Shown in pieces: positions 63,946-64,000 of a stretch of DNA of 64,000 bases (position 1 is its first letter; every line of letters starts with the position of its first letter). Both the position numbers and the translations under genes were made by a program. Below the pieces are notes generated by a model. The model saw only the letters and a program-made list of their open reading frames with translations, was not told where the DNA came from and ran no database searches. This DNA comes from Verrucomicrobiota bacterium (GTDB taxonomy: Bacteria > Verrucomicrobiota > Verrucomicrobiia > Verrucomicrobiales > DEV007): assembly GCA_020630975.1 (NCBI GenBank), contig JAHDID010000013.1:62001-126000 (forward strand). Direction: 5' to 3'.

Positions 63946-64000
63946 ATGAGCGCTAGTACCGAACCCAACCTAATCAACCGTCTCTTCTCTCTCCAAGGCC
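63946..64000 (+). CDS. Start of a possible SDR-type gene, cut by the window end
   Basis: ATG at 63946 begins MSASTEPNLINRLFSLQG and runs off the end. The LFSLQG ending is typical of the beginning of short-chain dehydrogenase/reductases (usually followed by K-x-A-x-V-T-G), but only 18 residues are visible. No ribosome site is obvious. Divergent from the DUF2007 gene. Confidence 0.35.
   Translation, partial: MSASTEPNLINRLFSLQG

Overview
The window is bacterial chromosome, about mid-50s percent GC by eye, and almost certainly from Verrucomicrobia. The strongest sign is a complete four-gene Verru_Chthon prepilin cassette (31364-38675), a family described from that phylum. An Alternative Complex III / caa3-type respiratory cluster, two-domain regulators and DUF4190-type membrane proteins fit the same group. 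I saw no tRNA, rRNA, CRISPR array, transposase or phage gene.

Layout: 2-1138 is the 3' part of a MobA-FdhD fusion (plus strand). 1239-4942 holds four minus-strand genes (TVP38-like, GYF_2/DUF4190, an unknown, a sulfotransferase-like protein). 5016-8602 is sdhCAB. After a small orphan gene and two back-to-back terminators, a roughly 22-kb minus-strand respiratory block runs from about 31196 down to 9557. In transcription order it holds actABCDEF, a lysine-tailed membrane protein, a CcoN-like and a CcoO-like protein, a membrane cytochrome c, coxA, coxC, coxD, two tiny membrane proteins, coxB, heme O/A synthases, SCO, DUF420, a DUF1573 lipoprotein and a rhodanese. 31364-38675 is the Verru_Chthon cassette D-C-B-A. 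38930-41851 holds aroA, tyrA and a lipoprotein. 42071-46368 holds an MscS-superfamily-like membrane protein and a secreted proline-rich protein. 46387-51520 holds galE, a lipoprotein, pyrimidine phosphorylase, a YhaM-like nuclease and a UbiA prenyltransferase. 51670-55512 is regulatory: an ECF sigma factor with a putative anti-sigma partner, divergent from an NtrC-type regulator that lacks the GAFTGA loop. 55801-59814 is dnaK-groES-groEL. 59891-60913 is an AT-rich island with two unknown genes. 60914-64000 holds a DUF4190-hydrolase fusion, an IscU/NifU-like scaffold, a degenerate rhodanese, a DUF2007 protein and a truncated start of a further gene.

How it works together: Sdh feeds the quinone pool, ACIII (ActA-F) oxidises quinol, and an A-type caa3-like oxidase with its own assembly factors (CtaA, CtaB, SCO, DUF420) reduces oxygen. 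Between the two complexes lies a CcoN homologue that has lost nearly all heme b3/CuB ligands. It lies beside proteins with unusual extra segments: a CoxC with about 330 inserted residues, an ActF with a charged insert and a Lys-rich tail protein. Together these suggest an enlarged or modified ACIII-oxidase supercomplex (inference).

The other stand-out signal is a small intergenic repeat: a 17-bp unit, ATTGTACCCTATTGAAT, present four times as a tandem pair whose two units are always exactly 21 bp apart. Three of the four pairs sit 7-11 bp past the stop codon of a minus-strand gene. I do not recognise it as a described element.
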